From: CAYUNT01 sp964446285
Lineage (GTDB): Bacteria > Sumerlaeota > Sumerlaeia > SLMS01 > CAYUNT01
Direction: 5' to 3'
DNA: 26,937 bases
NCBI GenBank assembly: GCA_964446285.1
Contig: CAYUNT010000040.1
Span: forward strand, 1 to 26,937
In this document: positions 1 through 8,932 of the stretch, in pieces
Numbering within the stretch: the first letter of the stretch is position 1
Layout of the letters: each line of letters begins with the position of its first letter
Notes under the pieces: model-generated
The model's database searches: none
Told to the model about the DNA's origin: nothing
What the model saw: only the letters and a program-made list of their open reading frames with translations
Program-made: the position numbers and the translations under genes

Positions 1-612
1 CCTTCTCCCTCCCCCACCACTGGCCCCGAGGGACCGGCCACCCATCTCATTAATCTCGATCTCGTTGTGCCTGCGGAGCAAAAGACGCTGCTCCGCCTAG
101 CGCGCGCCACGCTCGAAACGTCGTTCCGCACGCAATCCGAAGAGTCGCGCCCCGATCTTGGAAGTTTTGATATTACGGCGAATCTGCGCAAGAAATACGG
201 CGTGTTCGTGACGCTGAAAATCGGGGGCGACTTGCGCGGATGCATTGGGCATATCATCGCCGACGAACCGCTTGTCGATGGCGTGATTGATAATGCGCTA
301 AATGCCGCGTATCGCGACCCGCGTTTTTCGCCCCTGCAACAACGCGAATTGCAAAATGTCCGCATCGAGATTTCCGTGCTGAGTCCGCTCGAAGAAACTC
401 GCCCCGAGGACGTGGTGGTCGGGCGCGACGGCCTGCTGATCCGAAAAGGAATGCGCAGCGGCGTGCTGCTGCCGCAAGTGCCGGTCGAATGGGGCTGGAC
501 GCGGGCGGAATTTCTCGAACATTTGTGCCGCAAGGCCGGGCTGCCGCCAGGTTCGTGGCGTGATGCGCGGCTGGAGCGGTTTGGAGCGCAGGTGTTCGGC
601 GAGGAAGATTGA
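1..612 (+). CDS. amrA: AMMECR1-domain protein (AmmeMemoRadiSam protein A), 5' end outside window
   Basis: AMMECR1-fold protein of the AmmeMemoRadiSam system; its biochemical role is not established. Family hallmarks are visible: GGDLRGCIGH about 55 residues after the GTG at 67, and the C-terminal block LLPQVPVEWGW followed by FLEHLCRKAGLPPGSW. The frame has no stop from base 1 to the GTG at 67. That upstream stretch reads as a Pro/Gly/Thr-rich linker (PSPSPTTGPEGPATH), and no ribosome binding site precedes the GTG. The CDS therefore probably continues leftwards. Memo-AMMECR1 fusions are known in this system, so a Memo domain could lie outside the window (inference). A stand-alone protein starting at GTG 67 (181 aa) remains possible. 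The radical SAM partner follows directly, with its ribosome binding site inside the end of this gene, so the two are probably translationally coupled. Confidence 0.88.
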   Translation, partial: PSPSPTTGPEGPATHLINLDLVVPAEQKTLLRLARATLETSFRTQSEESRPDLGSFDITANLRKKYGVFVTLKIGGDLRGCIGHIIADEPLVDGVIDNALNAAYRDPRFSPLQQRELQNVRIEISVLSPLEETRPEDVVVGRDGLLIRKGMRSGVLLPQVPVEWGWTRAEFLEHLCRKAGLPPGSWRDARLERFGAQVFGEED

Positions 613-617
613 ACGCC

Positions 618-1892
618 GTGAATTCCTCTTCGCGCCGGGATTTTCTGAAGATGGCCGCTCGCGGCGCTTGCGCGATGTGCGCGGCGGGCGGTGCGGCGGC
701 GTTTCTGCACGCGCTGGCCAATTCCGCGTGGGCCGAGGACTTGCAGCGCGCCTCGGCGACGGCGCCCATTCGATCCGCTTCTGGCGACGCGCCGGGCACC
801 TCCACCGCGCATTTGGCAAATCCAACGCAAACGCCCGCCGCCTCTGCTTCTCCCTCTTCCACTGCCACCTTGGCGGAATCGTTCCTCGCTCCCGCGCGGC
901 ATTGGAAATCCATTGGCGGCAACAAGGTAAAATGCCTGCTTTGCCCGCGCCATTGCGAGGTCGATCCCGGACGGCGCGGCGAGTGCGGTGTTCGTGAAAA
1001 CCGAGCCGGCGCTTATTTCACACTTGATCAAAACCGCATCGCATCGCTGCACATTGACCCCATCGAAAAAAAACCGCTTTTTCACTTTTTGCCAGGCGCG
1101 AAGGCTCTTTCGCTCGCCGCGCCGGGCTGCAATTTCCACTGCAAGTTTTGCCAGAACTGGCAGATTTCCCAGTCCGCGCCTGAGGATTTGGAGTGCCAGC
1201 CGATTCCCCCCGCGCAGATCGCCCGCCTCGCTCTCGCGCAAAACACCCAGTGCATCGCCTACACATATTCCGAGCCGGTCGTGTATTACGAACTGATGTT
1301 CGATACATCCGAAGCGGCGCGGCGCGCAGGCGTGCGGAACGTCATGATCTCAAACGGCTCAATTGAACCCGGCCCAATGCGCGAGCTGTGCGAAGTCCTC
1401 GACGCCGTAAAGGTGGATTTCAAATCGTTCCGGCAGAAGCTTTATCGCGAGATTTGCGCGGGCGACCTGCGGCCCGTGCTCGACACCATGCGGCTTGTGC
1501 ATTCGCTCGGAAAATGGCTCGAAATCGTCGTTCTCATCATCCCCACGCTGAATGACAGTCCCGAAGAGTGCCGCGATTTGTGCAAGTGGGTGCTCGACAA
1601 TCTTGGCCCCGACGTGCCGGTTCACTTCAGCCGTTTCACGCCTAATTACAAATTGCGCAATTTGCCAGCAACGCCCGTAAAGCGCCTCGAAACCCATGCC
1701 GAAATCGCGCGAGAGGCAGGGATTCATTACGCTTACGTTGGCAATGTGCCCGGACACCGCCTGGAAAATACATACTGTCCGCAATGCAGCGAAATGGTCA
1801 TCTCGCGCTATGGGTTCGAGGCCGAAAACCGCCTGAAACCCGGCGGAAAATGCCCCAAATGCGGACAGGCTATTCCGGGCGTATGGAGTTGA
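618..1892 (+). CDS. amrS: AmmeMemoRadiSam radical SAM enzyme with Tat-like leader
   Basis: Radical SAM protein of the AmrS type (424 aa). The [4Fe-4S]/SAM motif CNFHCKFCQNW (C-x3-C-x2-C) has cysteines at about 171, 175 and 178. An N-terminal cysteine cluster (CLLCPRHCEVDPGRRGECGV) precedes it, and a zinc-ribbon-like pair CPQC...CPKC closes the C-terminus; both are usual in this family. The substrate is unknown. The N-terminus has a twin-arginine motif SRRDFLK, a hydrophobic alanine-rich stretch, and about 55 Ala/Ser/Thr/Pro-rich residues before the catalytic part, so it is predicted to be Tat-exported or membrane-anchored. Start choice: GAGGAAG at 601-607 sits 10 nt before the GTG at 618. A TTG at 609, which overlaps the upstream stop, is the alternative and adds 3 residues. 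Identity is very likely; location is inferred. Confidence 0.93.
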   Translation: MNSSSRRDFLKMAARGACAMCAAGGAAAFLHALANSAWAEDLQRASATAPIRSASGDAPGTSTAHLANPTQTPAASASPSSTATLAESFLAPARHWKSIGGNKVKCLLCPRHCEVDPGRRGECGVRENRAGAYFTLDQNRIASLHIDPIEKKPLFHFLPGAKALSLAAPGCNFHCKFCQNWQISQSAPEDLECQPIPPAQIARLALAQNTQCIAYTYSEPVVYYELMFDTSEAARRAGVRNVMISNGSIEPGPMRELCEVLDAVKVDFKSFRQKLYREICAGDLRPVLDTMRLVHSLGKWLEIVVLIIPTLNDSPEECRDLCKWVLDNLGPDVPVHFSRFTPNYKLRNLPATPVKRLETHAEIAREAGIHYAYVGNVPGHRLENTYCPQCSEMVISRYGFEAENRLKPGGKCPKCGQAIPGVWS

Positions 1893-1913
1893 TGGCGCGG
1901 CGGAAACATATAA

Positions 1914-4439
1914 ATGTTCGATAAATTTGACGCCGCTCCCCATAGAATTTGTGTCCTGGCGATCGCGTCATTTCTGTTTGGGTTCCAGGCGCTGCTTTTT
2001 CAGGTCGCGCTGCTGCGCGAGTTTTTCTCGGTTGCTGGCGGAAGCGAGCTCCTTCTCGGATTATTTTATGGAATTTGGTTTTTCGGCGTATTTCTTGGGG
2101 CGGGAGCGCCAGCGCTCACCGCAAAACAAAAGCGCGCCTGCCCCAATCCCCACCTGTCCCTGGGTGATTCGGACAATCCGCGCCTGCGCTCCCGGACAGC
2201 CATTTTGCTCTGCGCTCATGCGCTCTGGCCCGCCGCCGCGCTGCTGATATTGCGCGCTTGGCGTTTGTGGACCGGCGCGGCGCCCGGCATGACTCTTTCG
2301 CTGGAAAATGCTGCCGGGAGTTTGATTTTCACCGCGCTCCCTTTCGGAATTCTCACGGGCCTTTTGTTTCCGCCGCTCTGCCGGCTCCAAAGCGGCGGCG
2401 GCGCATCTGGCAACGCCGTTTCCGCAATCGGCTCCATCTATTCGCTGGAATCGCTCGGCAGTCTGGTGGCCGGCCTTCTCTTCGGATTCGCAATTGTCGG
2501 GCGTGTCGAACCTCTCGTGGCCCTTCTTTGCCCCGCCGCGCTGATCTGCGCAAACGCCCTTCGCCTTCATCCGCGTTCCGCCGCCCCATTATTCTTGATT
2601 TCCATTCTACTGCTTGGCTTTTCCGCACCCATGAATACTCTCTCCGCCTCTTGGCGCTGGCGGGCCATCGCGGGCGGCATGGAACAGATGGCCGCGCTTG
2701 AGTCACGTTATCAACGACTCGAACTTGGACGCCTCGACAATCAATACAGCCTATTGGAGGGGGGGCAATTCGCGGAGTCTTTTCCCGACCCCGCCGCGGT
2801 GGCGCAGGCGCATTTCCTCGCTTCGGAAGCCTTTCTTGGAGGCGAAGCCAGAGACGATAATGGTGTCGCGAAAACGAATTCCAGCCTCCAGCCCCGCGGC
2901 GCTCGCATCCTGATGATCGGCGGCGGCGCGGCGGGCCTTGCGCCGGAACTGCTTCGATATTCCAATGCTCGCATAGACTATGTGGAGCCGGACCCCGCTG
3001 TTCTCGAACTCCTTCGCGGTCATCTGCCCCCGGAATCCGCCGCCGCTATGCGAAATTCGCGCATGGCCGTTCATGCCATTGACGGCCGCCGCTATATACG
3101 CGAAATGGCCGAGCATATTCGCGATAATCCCGAAGAAGAACGTTTTCGCCTCGTGATCGTGCGTGTGCCCGATCCGACCAGCGCGGCCCTCAACCGTTAT
3201 TTCACCTCGCAATTCTACGAACAATTGCGCGCCATAATAAGCGAGGATGGCATCGTTGCGACGCGTGTCAGCTCCGCGGTGAACTATTTCGGATCCGAAG
3301 TGAGCGAATATGGCGGCTCGATTTTCGCCGCGATGCAAAGCGCATTTCCGCGCGTCCTCGCCACTCCCGGCGAGGAGGCTTGGCTGCTCGCCTCGCCGCG
3401 CGCGGACGACCGCCTTACCTCCGATCCGGAAACGCTTGCGCGCCGCTTTGAGGCCTCCGGACTCCATCTCGCCTCCTCCTTCCGGCCCGCGTATTTCCGC
3501 ATGATTTTCCAGCCAGATCACACAGCGCAGGCCAACAGCAAGTTTCGCGCGGCGGCCTCGCGCGCCCGCGATTATTCGCGCATCAACTCAGACGACCAGC
3601 CTGTGGCGTATCTCTACGGATTGCGCTTTTGGGGACAGTTTTCCTCCAAGGCGTCGGGGCGGTTTTTCAACTGGGTGGCAGGCCTTTCCCCGCGTCCTGT
3701 GTGGATGGCTTGCGGGGCGTTTCTCCTTATTGCGATCGCGCTTTGTGGAATCCTTCGCCGTCCGCGCTCCGCTCTGGCCGCTGGCTATGCAGGGGCATTC
3801 GCAATCGTGATCAGCGGATTGTGCTCCATGTCGGCCTCGCTGCTTCTGCTGCTTTCCTACCAAAACCGACTGGGCAGCCTGTATGGAGAAATCGCCATTC
3901 TCCTTGCGCTGTTCATGGCCGGTCTAGCGGCGGGCGGGGCGTCATTAAAAAGGCCTCGCGAAGCATGTGTCATCCGCATGGAAAAGCATCAGAGCGCCAC
4001 GAACGCAGCGCCGGTTCCTCTGGCCGCTGCGTCCACTCCGCTCCGGCTGCTCCTCGGATGGGAAGCCCTTTTCGCAGCGGTCTTTTTGATGATTGCAGCG
4101 ATCGGCCGTGTGTCTTTCGCAAGGCTGGATTTCGCAGGGCCGAGTTTTGTAAATTGCCCGGCCTGGGTTCTTATCTTCGTGCACGGCGCGGCGATGTTTC
4201 TGCTGGGTTTTATGAGCGGCGCGGAATTCCCACTGATCGGGCATGTCCGCGCGTCGCAGGGAATCGCTGCCGGGCGCGTGGCCGCATGGCTCGAAAGCGC
4301 AGACCACCTGGGCGCGATGGCCGGCGCGCTCCTCACTACGCTATTTCTCGTTCCTATCCTGGGAATTGGCGCAACGTTCCTGCTGCTGGCGCTGGCGAAA
4401 GCCGCCGCCGCGCTAATGCTTCGCTTGTCAGCGCACTGA
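1914..4439 (+). CDS. Multi-spanning membrane protein with spermidine-synthase-like domain
   Basis: Integral membrane protein of 841 aa. The N-terminus (about 12-240) has several hydrophobic helices and resembles the membrane half of membrane-fused spermidine synthases (FGFQALLFQVALLREF, GSELLLGLFYGIWF, SIYSLESLGSLVAGLLFG). The middle (about 265-500) is a spermidine-synthase-like Rossmann domain: SRYQRLELGRLDNQYSLLEGG, then the nucleotide-binding loop ILMIGGGAAGLAPELL at about 332-347, then YVEPDP, DGRRYI and VPDPTSAALNRYFT. Helices resume from about 590 to the end. The usual GGGDG is GGGAA here, so putrescine aminopropyltransferase activity is doubtful and a different alkyl or methyl transfer, or none, is possible. 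It follows the radical SAM gene by 21 bp on the same strand, so the three genes may form an operon. It converges on the beta-helix gene with only 27 bp between stops. The start ATG has only a weak purine-rich sequence upstream. Confidence 0.8.
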   Translation: MFDKFDAAPHRICVLAIASFLFGFQALLFQVALLREFFSVAGGSELLLGLFYGIWFFGVFLGAGAPALTAKQKRACPNPHLSLGDSDNPRLRSRTAILLCAHALWPAAALLILRAWRLWTGAAPGMTLSLENAAGSLIFTALPFGILTGLLFPPLCRLQSGGGASGNAVSAIGSIYSLESLGSLVAGLLFGFAIVGRVEPLVALLCPAALICANALRLHPRSAAPLFLISILLLGFSAPMNTLSASWRWRAIAGGMEQMAALESRYQRLELGRLDNQYSLLEGGQFAESFPDPAAVAQAHFLASEAFLGGEARDDNGVAKTNSSLQPRGARILMIGGGAAGLAPELLRYSNARIDYVEPDPAVLELLRGHLPPESAAAMRNSRMAVHAIDGRRYIREMAEHIRDNPEEERFRLVIVRVPDPTSAALNRYFTSQFYEQLRAIISEDGIVATRVSSAVNYFGSEVSEYGGSIFAAMQSAFPRVLATPGEEAWLLASPRADDRLTSDPETLARRFEASGLHLASSFRPAYFRMIFQPDHTAQANSKFRAAASRARDYSRINSDDQPVAYLYGLRFWGQFSSKASGRFFNWVAGLSPRPVWMACGAFLLIAIALCGILRRPRSALAAGYAGAFAIVISGLCSMSASLLLLLSYQNRLGSLYGEIAILLALFMAGLAAGGASLKRPREACVIRMEKHQSATNAAPVPLAAASTPLRLLLGWEALFAAVFLMIAAIGRVSFARLDFAGPSFVNCPAWVLIFVHGAAMFLLGFMSGAEFPLIGHVRASQGIAAGRVAAWLESADHLGAMAGALLTTLFLVPILGIGATFLLLALAKAAAALMLRLSAH

Positions 4440-4466
4440 CTGAAAACTCCGCCGCGCCAGCCACAA

Positions 4467-7400
4467 TCAGGGTTCCCAGGGCGTTACGTGCACAGTGACA
4501 CGCTCGATGGTGAACCGAGTGGTCACGCGGTCAGATGAACTCAGATTTCCATAATCGAAAAACAACATCAGCTGCCCGGCGTCGCGCCCCGCCATTTTCT
4601 GAGGTGGATAATAGTAAAGGTCGTAATCGCGAGCGCCGTAGGCGGGCGACTCTTCGCCGCCGCCGTCGCTAACTACCTGGCGCGCAACAAGGCTTTCTAT
4701 ATTCTGATCGCCCGCGCGCAGTTGAAACACAGGAATGAGCGCGTTGTCCGAGTCGGCCTTCACGCGGAACTTTACACGATACAGCATCGCCGGAAGCACA
4801 TCCAGCCCGGTATTGATCGCGAGCGAAGCCACGCTTGGCGCAACAGCGCCTTTCAGATACATGCCCTCCGCGCTCGCTCCATACGTGAAATATCCCGTTC
4901 CAACAGCAGGCCCATAATACTCCCATCCAAGCATGTCCGATGCGCCAACGAAATTGTAGTCCGCGTGCTGTTCCCAGGGGCCGAGCGAATCCAGGTCGAT
5001 GATCTGCATATTCAGGCTCTGCAACCCAACCATGCCGCGCGGCGATTCGGCCGCGAGCACATGCGCCATATCGAACGCGGGAATAAAGCTTCCTTCTGCC
5101 GTATCGCCCGCGAGCGCGCTGTCCAGGCCGTGGCGCGTCGGCGGATACAAAACATAATAGTCAGCAGGTCCGCCCGACGCGGACGGCACTGCGTAATGCG
5201 TTCCGCCGCCGGTAATTTGGAGCGTCGTATGCGCCTGGCCGTCGCCCGAAGTAATTCGCAGGCGGAATCCGGGCACAGCCGCATCTTCCTGATCCGTGGC
5301 CACACGGAACGTAGCCAGATAAAGGACATCGCGCCGCTGGACAAACGAGGCCGCAGGCGCTTTCCATGAACCGTAACTTTGCGCGCCCGTGGCTGTAAGT
5401 TTCAGCAATCCGCCCGTGGCGCTCGGCGTGGCTTGCGGCAGTCCTGTGCCAAGCGCGGCGTAACTCCATCCCTGAGTTCCGGCATTGAAACTCTGCGAAA
5501 ATTCGGCGTCCGGATCGCCCGCCACGGCATACAACCCAACGCCGCCATCTTCGACGAGCGGCGCCGCGCCCTGAGCCGTCAGTGTGCGTTTGGCCGCATC
5601 AAGCGCCGTTGCGCCCGCCGATACTTCCACCCAATCCAGCGCGGACGGACTATAGCGATACATCCGCAACTGCCCCACGCAACATGGCGAGCCATCCCAT
5701 CCCAGCAGGTCGCTTTCAAATCCAGGTGTCTGGCCATTTGCATAGCGCAAAGTGACATTCGATGGCGCGGTGAAACTGTTGCGCAGGCTTCCGCTCGCGG
5801 CATTGCGCGCCTCGAAAGCGAGCGCGTTGCTCGTGGTCAGGCGCGGCAGGCGGCGCGTTCGGCCAATTGGCGACTCGTAATTATGTTCCGGGCGCCGCAC
5901 AGTGGCGCTGATGGCCGTCGTGCCCGTCCCCTGCCGGTAGCCGGGGAATTCCGCGCCCGCAAGCGCCAATTCATCGGAACCCGTAATGCGGATCGCGGCC
6001 GGCGCGCCGGGCGCTCCGGGCGAGGCCGTCCGGATAGTTTGCGTTCCGGGCCTCGGCCCGACGGGCAGCACCGCATACACCGCGGCGAGATAACTGCCTG
6101 GTCCCGGTTCGGCTTTGAGCCGGCGGACCGGGCGGGCCGGAATGATCTCTTTCAGCGCCACGCTCAGCGTGTGCGAGGCCAGGCTTTGCGTTTGCGATGT
6201 TCCCTCCAGCTGGCCGAGCGGAAGGAATTCATACTGATCCGTGCCGGTTTCCGTCAGACGGTGAATCTGCAAGTCTTCCTCGCGCCATCCCTGGAGAGTA
6301 TAATCGAGCGGATCGTATTGCATTCGCAAATACGCATATTTATTTGAGCGCAGCAGCGGCGAACCGCTGTAAATCTCAAACTGCACCGCCGACGCCGTCG
6401 AGCGCGACACCGAAGGCGACCGCAGCCGCAGCCCGCAATCGTAAAACAGCGAATCGTTATATAACGTCAACTGTGTGGCAGGCAGATAACTGGCGGCGGA
6501 GGTGGCAAGCGTCCCGCCCGTGGAAGCCGGCAATACGCGCGCAGTCCACGGCGCGGCAGTGCGAACAATATCCATCGCCGTTGAGTTGCTGAACATGTCG
6601 TTGCCAAGCGGCACCGCCCCCAGCCCCGTTTCGGCGTCGATCACATTGCCCGCGCCCGCAGCGAGCAGGTCAATTCCCGACGGATCGCCCGGGCCGGTTT
6701 GCGTTGGATAAAATGTATATGGGACCGTGAAAAATGGCGATCCGGTCAGCTTCACCCGGATCCAGTTCGGGTTGGCCGAATCGACCGTTGCCGTTACCGC
6801 GCCGCCCAGCGTATCGCCCGATACTGGCAGGTAAAAATCATAACGATCCAGCAACAACGGAATCAGCACGGGCCGGTTGAAACGCAGGATCAGTTCATCG
6901 CCCGCGCTTGGCCCGCCTTCATTGGGCGAATGCAGCAAAACAGGTCCGGCGAGTTGCGGGCGGTGAATTTCATGCGCGCCAATATCTGGCGCCGCGCCCG
7001 CAACCGCTCCGCGTCGCGAAAGGCCATCGAAGTCGAAGTTGACCTCGTCGGCGGTCACGGTCTTTATCTCGCCCTTATCCAGCGCGCCCGAACTGCCCAG
7101 CAGGCGGAAATCATTCAACTGCGGACGCCGGAACGAGGGCGATACGGTGATATTCCCCGAAGCGCGCCGCGGGCTGTTGTTGATGAAATAGCCGATCTGG
7201 AAATCCACCACATAAACGAAAACGCCTTCGTCCGTATATTGCGCCAGCGAGTTCGAGTAGAGAAGATTGTTGAGCAGCTCGGGGTCGGACGAGGCATTGC
7301 GTTCGACGATGCCGACGCCCGAGTTGTAGGCGACGATGTTGTTATCGATGCGCAAGATCGCCCCCGGCGCCGATGGAACGCCCTGGATAACAATCGCGCC

Positions 7401-8567
7401 ATCGAGCGTGCTGGATTTCGAGGTATTGAATGCGATCGTATTGTGGATAAGGTCGCCCGACGTATTTTGCAGGCGGACGATATTGCCGCCCGGCGCGGAA
7501 TTGCGGGCGATTTCGAGGTTGGTAAGCGCCAGCGCGGCGTTTGTGGCCTCGATCAGATGCCCTGTGGCCGCCGCGTTGTAATACAAACGCCCGCGATCCA
7601 TTTTCACGCTTCCGCCCGATGCACCCCATGCGGCGGCTGTTGGGGCGGTATTGTTTAGAAACTCGGTCTGCGACAACTCCGCCGCGCCGCCGCCCAAAAC
7701 GAGCATTCCGCCGCCCGTGAAGCGCGCCGCATTCGCGCGAATCACAGTCCGCACGCCGCTCGAATCCGCCGTGGTTTTCAGCGTTCCTTGCACCAGCGCC
7801 CCCGCTCCATATTCCGCCTGGTTTTCAGATACTTCCGTTCCGATCAGCCACAGGAGAGCGTCCGTTCCCGCCAGGCACCCGCCGCCATAGCCGAATTCCA
7901 CGCTGTTTCCCGCGACGACGGACGACTGGATTCGAATAATGCATCCGGCGTCGGCCCCGACAACGCCGCCGCCCAGAAAACGCGCGGCATTGTCGCGTAT
8001 TTCACAATTCTCAATCAGCAGCGAGGCTTGGCTGGCGTAAATCGCCCCGCCCGCGAAGGCTGCATTGTTTCGAATCAACAAATTGTGCAAATAGGGGATG
8101 GAACCGGTCAAGTCCCCCAAATAAAACGCCCCGCCAACCGCCGATGGCCCGCCGCCCCCGCGAATTTCCATATCGCTAATCGCCACGCTGGCCGTAAGCG
8201 CCATGCCTTCGATCCAAAACACCGATTCGCCGCTGCCCGTGGCGTCAATTACCGTCGAATGCATACCCGCGCCTTTGATGGTAATATCGCTCGGAATCAC
8301 CAGGGGAAACGCTTCGCCCGTGGCCAGGCAATAGGTTCCCGCCAGCAGCGTGATTTTGTCTCCAGACGCGGCGACTCCGAGCGCCGCGGTGAGTGTGGGA
8401 TAATCTTTGGGAACTATATATTGCGCGGCGAAGGATCGCGATGCGCTTCCGAACGCCACCAGCGCCACAAGAGCCAAAAACATGGACAGTGCGCAAATTG
8501 GCCGACGCGCCACTATCGCCCGGAAAGCCGGAATATGGCGTCTATTGCGCCCAATGCTCGTCGTCAT
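4467..8567 (-). CDS. Large secreted right-handed beta-helix surface protein
   Basis: Exported protein of about 1366 aa. It has a basic N-terminus and a hydrophobic segment (SMFLALVALVAFGSASRSFA) that looks like a signal peptide. A parallel beta-helix starts with YIVPKDYPTLTAALGVAASGDKI, the usual opening of pectate-lyase-like or polymorphic-outer-membrane-type repeats. Rungs recur as GGAFYLG, GGAIYAS, GGGVVGAD, GGGMLVLG and similar. An Ig-like segment follows (LHSPNEGGPSAGDELILRFNRPVL). Near the C-terminus are two related beta-sandwich-like modules, each ending in YYVLYPP or LYYYPP. No catalytic residues were recognised, so adhesion or polysaccharide binding is an inference. Start choice: ATG at 8567 has AAAGGCGGA just upstream. 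The frame stays open to 8792, but that extension is arginine-rich and lacks a leader. No dockerin or sorting signal was seen at its own C-terminus. The dockerin-bearing propeller gene lies upstream on the same strand. Confidence 0.85.
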   Translation of the reverse strand: MTTSIGRNRRHIPAFRAIVARRPICALSMFLALVALVAFGSASRSFAAQYIVPKDYPTLTAALGVAASGDKITLLAGTYCLATGEAFPLVIPSDITIKGAGMHSTVIDATGSGESVFWIEGMALTASVAISDMEIRGGGGPSAVGGAFYLGDLTGSIPYLHNLLIRNNAAFAGGAIYASQASLLIENCEIRDNAARFLGGGVVGADAGCIIRIQSSVVAGNSVEFGYGGGCLAGTDALLWLIGTEVSENQAEYGAGALVQGTLKTTADSSGVRTVIRANAARFTGGGMLVLGGGAAELSQTEFLNNTAPTAAAWGASGGSVKMDRGRLYYNAAATGHLIEATNAALALTNLEIARNSAPGGNIVRLQNTSGDLIHNTIAFNTSKSSTLDGAIVIQGVPSAPGAILRIDNNIVAYNSGVGIVERNASSDPELLNNLLYSNSLAQYTDEGVFVYVVDFQIGYFINNSPRRASGNITVSPSFRRPQLNDFRLLGSSGALDKGEIKTVTADEVNFDFDGLSRRGAVAGAAPDIGAHEIHRPQLAGPVLLHSPNEGGPSAGDELILRFNRPVLIPLLLDRYDFYLPVSGDTLGGAVTATVDSANPNWIRVKLTGSPFFTVPYTFYPTQTGPGDPSGIDLLAAGAGNVIDAETGLGAVPLGNDMFSNSTAMDIVRTAAPWTARVLPASTGGTLATSAASYLPATQLTLYNDSLFYDCGLRLRSPSVSRSTASAVQFEIYSGSPLLRSNKYAYLRMQYDPLDYTLQGWREEDLQIHRLTETGTDQYEFLPLGQLEGTSQTQSLASHTLSVALKEIIPARPVRRLKAEPGPGSYLAAVYAVLPVGPRPGTQTIRTASPGAPGAPAAIRITGSDELALAGAEFPGYRQGTGTTAISATVRRPEHNYESPIGRTRRLPRLTTSNALAFEARNAASGSLRNSFTAPSNVTLRYANGQTPGFESDLLGWDGSPCCVGQLRMYRYSPSALDWVEVSAGATALDAAKRTLTAQGAAPLVEDGGVGLYAVAGDPDAEFSQSFNAGTQGWSYAALGTGLPQATPSATGGLLKLTATGAQSYGSWKAPAASFVQRRDVLYLATFRVATDQEDAAVPGFRLRITSGDGQAHTTLQITGGGTHYAVPSASGGPADYYVLYPPTRHGLDSALAGDTAEGSFIPAFDMAHVLAAESPRGMVGLQSLNMQIIDLDSLGPWEQHADYNFVGASDMLGWEYYGPAVGTGYFTYGASAEGMYLKGAVAPSVASLAINTGLDVLPAMLYRVKFRVKADSDNALIPVFQLRAGDQNIESLVARQVVSDGGGEESPAYGARDYDLYYYPPQKMAGRDAGQLMLFFDYGNLSSSDRVTTRFTIERVTVHVTPWEP

Positions 8568-8932
8568 GGCTTCCGCCTTTCGATGGAGCCGCCTATCGAG
8601 CCGCCCATTCCCCCGAAAAGGCGGCATTCCGGCCCCTGAACCCCTATCCATATCAGTATGGGACTGCCCGCGCCGGTCCGTCACCCCGCGCTTCGCACGG
8701 ACGTTCTTCTCCACGGCGATTTCATCCATCTTTCGCCGCCTTGTCCAGCGAAGAAAGCAGGACAGCAAGGTTTCAATCCAGATACGAGTCAAATGCGGAC
8801 AAGAAATGGATGGAATTCGCCAAAAACCATTTCCTGCTGAATTTCAGCGCGGCGAAAGCAGGAATACGCGTTGTAAAGTCACAGGCAAGATGCCTGCGCT
8901 CCTTTTTGATGCCGCTATAATTGCGCCGCGCG
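8568..8932 (-). other. Intergenic region between LVIVD/dockerin gene and beta-helix gene
   Basis: About 365 bp with no supported gene. It carries one short palindrome of the GGCAAGATGCC type (8882-8896), just past the stop of the propeller gene. It also carries an arginine-rich in-frame extension of the beta-helix frame (8568-8792), judged more likely leader than protein. No clear sigma-70-type promoter was found. Confidence 0.5.
8882..8896. repeat. Short palindromic hairpin repeat (CAGGCA-AGA-TGCCTG)
   Basis: Perfect 6-bp arms around an AGA loop. It shares the 11-nt core GGCAAGATGCC with the hairpin unit at 20350-20379. On the plus strand it is followed by CGCTCCTTTTT, which resembles a terminator. 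The annotated genes on both sides are on the minus strand, where no U-run follows, so a repeat is the better reading. Confidence 0.5.

Noticed and set aside
8568..8792. 75-residue N-terminal extension of the beta-helix protein
   Set aside because: It is arginine-rich and would bury the signal peptide. The ATG at 8567 has a purine-rich sequence upstream.
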